Below are positions 1 to 64,000 of a DNA stretch of 64,000 nt, one piece after another. This DNA comes from Paulinella micropora (taxonomy: Eukaryota > Cercozoa > Imbricatea > Euglyphida). Under the pieces are notes generated by a model. That model made no database searches. It saw nothing but the letters and a program-made list of their open reading frames with translations, and was not told the DNA's origin. A program made the position numbers and the translations under genes. The number at the start of each line of letters is the position of its first letter. Position 1 is the stretch's first letter. The DNA lies in the NCBI GenBank assembly GCA_009731375.1, contig BJOX01000195.1, forward strand, positions 670,446-734,445, written 5' to 3'.

Positions 1-8
1 CCCCCCCC

Positions 9-99
<91 letters not shown>

Positions 100-116
100 T
101 CTCTCTCTCTCTCACA

Positions 117-164
<48 letters not shown>
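1..164. repeat. poly-C then (CT)n tract
   Basis: Bases 1-97 are nearly pure C and 98-164 are CT dinucleotides ending in the AG acceptor of exon 1. This is the end of an intron whose start is outside the window. The poly-C may be partly an assembly artefact. Confidence 0.9.
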
Positions 165-60943
<60,779 letters not shown>

Positions 60944-61720
60944 CCTTAAATTCATGAAATTACATGACTCGCACGTGAAATATTGGGCGAAAATCTTTCA
61001 ACAAGTTGTAAATCACTGTATCAGTGCAGATTGTTGTGCTGTGAATCACTGTATCAGTGCAGACACGTCGTGACTGACCGTCGTCGAAAGAGTCCGTAGT
61101 GATAAAACTGGTAGTTATGAAAACCATATACAAGAAACGTCAAAAAGGCACGGTGTTGGATGGTACAACAAACTCGAAAATATACTCTTAATAATCCTGA
61201 ACTTAGTCAAAAATTTAACAAAGTTGAAATTTAGAACCAGGCCGACTAGATTTTTGCTTTGTTACAATATTAATATTAATACATCTTCCTTTTCAGCTCT
61301 ACGAAAAGCAAGCGTTAGCCTCAGAGTCACTGTTTATTATATAAAAGCCCGCCGGCCGTTCAGTGTTCCGGGCCGTGGCAAAAAAGGCACCGGTACTAGG
61401 GCCGTGCCTTGAACGACGATTTTGAGCAGCTGAGTTCAACTTGTAACTTCAAACTGGCGAGGCTGCCAGGAGATCGATGAGTCACAGGCTTCGATACTCA
61501 TGCTAGCAACGTGACTCAGCGGCGAGCCACTGATAGACGGTTATGACTATTAAAAAAATACCACGCCAAAATCAGTTGAAGCCAGTCGACAATAACACGA
61601 TATTAACAACTTGACTCTCAATACAATATACAGTCGCTAGTAAATCAGAGGGTCAGGCTGTCAACTTAGTCAGCTGGTCGCCTCTTGCCTTTTAATGAAT
61701 AAAACGAAACTTGAAACTTG
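60944..61720 (+). other. PIEZO 3' UTR candidate
   Basis: About 760 bp of non-repetitive sequence with no convincing ORF, ending near AATAAA at 61698-61703. Two copies of AATCACTGTATCAGTGCAGA at 61011 and 61044 each contain a small hairpin (CACTG-TAT-CAGTG). Confidence 0.6.
61698..61703 (+). promoter_or_regulatory. poly(A) signal AATAAA
   Basis: Canonical hexamer downstream of the PIEZO stop. The organism's real signal is unknown. Confidence 0.45.
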
Positions 61721-62098
61721 TCTAACCGCTGCTCATTTTTTATATTCAGTACTTGAAATGGTTTCGGCCCTGCTGATTGTTATAATTTTGTTGTTGACCT
61801 CGGACCGATAGTAATTATTTTTGACATTGATTACTTATAGACAGTCACGGTCACTTCTTCTTCTTCTTCTTCTTCTTCTCAGTAAGTTCTTCCTCTTCCT
61901 CTTCTTCTTCTTCCTCTTTTTCTTCTTCAAGGCTTCTTCAAGGCTTCTCCTTCTTCTTCTTCTTCTTCTTCGTCTTCGTCTTCTTTTTCTTCTTTTTCTT
62001 TTTCTTCTTCTTCTTCTTCTTCTTCTTCTTCTTCTTCTTCTTCTTCTCAGTCCTCTTCTTCTTCTTCTTCTTCTTCTTCTTCTTCTTCTTCTCGAGTT
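61721..62098. repeat. short intergenic stretch and (CTT)n tract
   Basis: Single-copy to 61850, then CTT/TCTTCC repeats to 62095. Confidence 0.9.
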
Positions 62099-62203
62099 GT
62101 CCCATCTACTCTCTCTTTATCGCTTAGTCTTTTTGTCTCTCTTCGGTCTGCATCTACTAACCATCTTTCCTTGTCTCTCTCTTTCCCTATCCCTTTATCT
62201 GAC

Positions 62204-63001
62204 ATGTCTTCTCATCGTCTCCCCTCTCTCCGATTTAGGCGTTTGCAGTGTTTTAAGTGTGGCAGCATATTTCACTCCCCTTCTGATCTCGAGGTGCATG
62301 CTGATTTAGGTTGTAAGCTCTTGCACGGTGTTGCTGACACGCTCAAACATGATTCTGTTGTGAATGCGATCTTCCATGACACTAAGATCTCTCTTGGTTT
62401 ATGCTGCCGTCGTGAACCACGTCTCTATGAACAAGAAAACCTGCGTATTGACCTTGTTATATACCCTTCTTTTACTATTGATGTTGATGTGCATCAGGTT
62501 GATACCGACGTTTCCATTGTCAATCCCTTGCAGCGTTCTTATGTTGGTAGGTTGCTGGTCGATCCTCTTTATGCTGTGAAGGGTAGAGAGAAGTCTAAGA
62601 CTCAGAAGCATGGCCCCACTGGACATATTACTGGCACTACTTTTATCCCTTTTGCTCTCTCTAGTTTTGGTGTTTGAGGCTCGAAGGCTTCTGATTTTAT
62701 CAAGTACCTTGATTCTGCTGCTACTCATTTCCTTCCCTCTATCTATTATTCAGGCTCGTACGGGAGGCGCATCAAATGTATTATTGTGTTTGAGCTTGCC
62801 AGGTTTAACTCCATCAACTGGCGCACTATGCTTGATCGTTCTCGTGCTCTTCTTCCTGTTCCCATGCTTAAGTGGATTTCCCCCCTTCATAAGCGCCTTC
62901 GCCCCCGTGTTGATAAGCATTCGTTCCTGAGATCCCATTTACAGAGACAGGCTTCTGATCCTTCTGTTCCCTTTATTCTCCCTCATCGCCGTCGCTCTTG
63001 A
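62204..63001 (+). pseudogene. retroelement-type protein fragment with zinc finger and nuclease-like region, one stop
   Basis: Starts MSSHRLPSLRFRRLQ, then a C-x2-C-x12-H-x4-C finger (CFKCGSIFH...HADLGC). A segment RIDLVIYP...DTDVSIVNP...KGREKSKTQKHG resembles a PD-(D/E)xK nuclease fold. After GTTFIPFALSSFGV a TGA at 62675-62677 interrupts, yet the same frame continues with GSKASDFIKYLDSAATH to a stop at 62999-63001. The open frame also extends upstream of the ATG into the CTT tract. Family not certain; probably the 3' part of a decayed retroelement. Confidence 0.65.
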
Positions 63002-63460
63002 CTCCTCTTGCTCTTTATGTTCCGGACCGCCCCTTTTTTCCTTCGCCTTTCTGTCCTTTTTTCTTTTTCTTTCCTTTTCTTGGGCATAGCATTTAGCCCC
63101 AATAGGCGTTCGTGCTTAACTGCATTTTTCTTTTGGGGCCTATTTTTCTCCCACTGGGAGTTTTTACAGGGCCCGTTTTCGTTTAGTGAGGTAGGGGGTT
63201 CCTTTTCTGTTGCGGAAAATGAACTCGAGTCCCACACTGTTCGCCGACCTTGAGATTTTGAAGTGAAATGATGCGGGAGTTCGTCTCTTCTCATCCTTTC
63301 TTTCTATCTCTTTTTTCTTCTTCTTCTTCTTCTTCTTCTCTCTTTCTCTCTCTCTCTCTCTCTCGTCCTCTCCCTTTTACCGTAAACAAGGTTCACCCTC
63401 TTTTTCCCTCTCTTCATATCTGTATCTTTATATTTATCATATATTTTATATGCTCCTTAT
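63002..63460. other. retroelement 3' flank candidate
   Basis: T-rich single-copy sequence with short CT/CTT stretches; no gene recognised. Confidence 0.4.
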
Positions 63461-63880
<420 letters not shown>

Positions 63881-64000
63881 TATATATCCCCCTTTCTTTC
63901 TATTTTTTCTTTCTTTTTTTAACCCAAATTGATGAAATACTAACTGCGGGACTCAATTAGCATTTTGTTCTAATTTGGATCTCCTTTTCTTTCTCTCTGA
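63881..64000. other. unassigned T-rich sequence
   Basis: Nothing recognised in the last 120 bases. Confidence 0.5.

Noticed and set aside
1-97. Poly-C as a telomere or centromere sequence
   Set aside because: It has no telomere motif and lies within the PIEZO gene, whose first visible exon follows at 166.

Overview
The window comes from a nuclear genome of a eukaryote with very unusual repeat content. One gene dominates it: a PIEZO-type mechanosensitive ion channel on the + strand. Its 5' end lies upstream of base 1 and its stop codon is at 60941-60943. I place 58 exons between 166 and 60943. They sum to 5,988 coding bases (1,995 codons plus stop), and codon phase is compatible across every junction. 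Landmarks shared with known PIEZO proteins include QIRYGW (exon 43), LEDIYATLYM (exon 45), the WQ/ISPPS pair (exons 51-52), a pore-lining inner helix (exon 57) and the C-terminal LYRRLIKMMRSPELL helix (exon 58). Divergence from animal and plant PIEZO suggests a protist or alga, but I cannot name the organism.

Only about one base in ten of the gene is coding. The introns are almost entirely microsatellites (TATC, TATG, TACA, TACT, TTTA, CTGT, ATT, CTA, CAT, CA, CT, TA and others). The tracts often begin exactly at a splice donor or end exactly at an acceptor.

The most striking pattern is that many introns hold repeated fragments of the neighbouring exon, here called exon-edge echoes. The rule has no exception that I found: echoes upstream of an exon copy its 5' part with the acceptor, and echoes downstream copy its 3' part, commonly with the donor. 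Numbers range from one to about seventeen per exon.

Mobile elements sit inside the introns. They are a decayed Tc1/mariner (11682-12622), a 5'-truncated LINE with CCHC finger and restriction-like endonuclease (27311-29141), two interspersed families with TATC tails (18307-18955, 22153-22912, 50918-52126), a tRNA-like SINE family with ATT tails (34339-35045, 42706-42975), Helitron-like elements carrying a roughly 180-bp satellite with a 16-bp palindrome (38649-41900, 45112-45518), and a foldback element (49848-50066).

Downstream of PIEZO (60944-64000) lie a 3' UTR with a poly(A) signal and a second decayed retroelement-type ORF. The assembly contains eleven runs of N, many beside homopolymers, so repeat lengths and echo counts are provisional.
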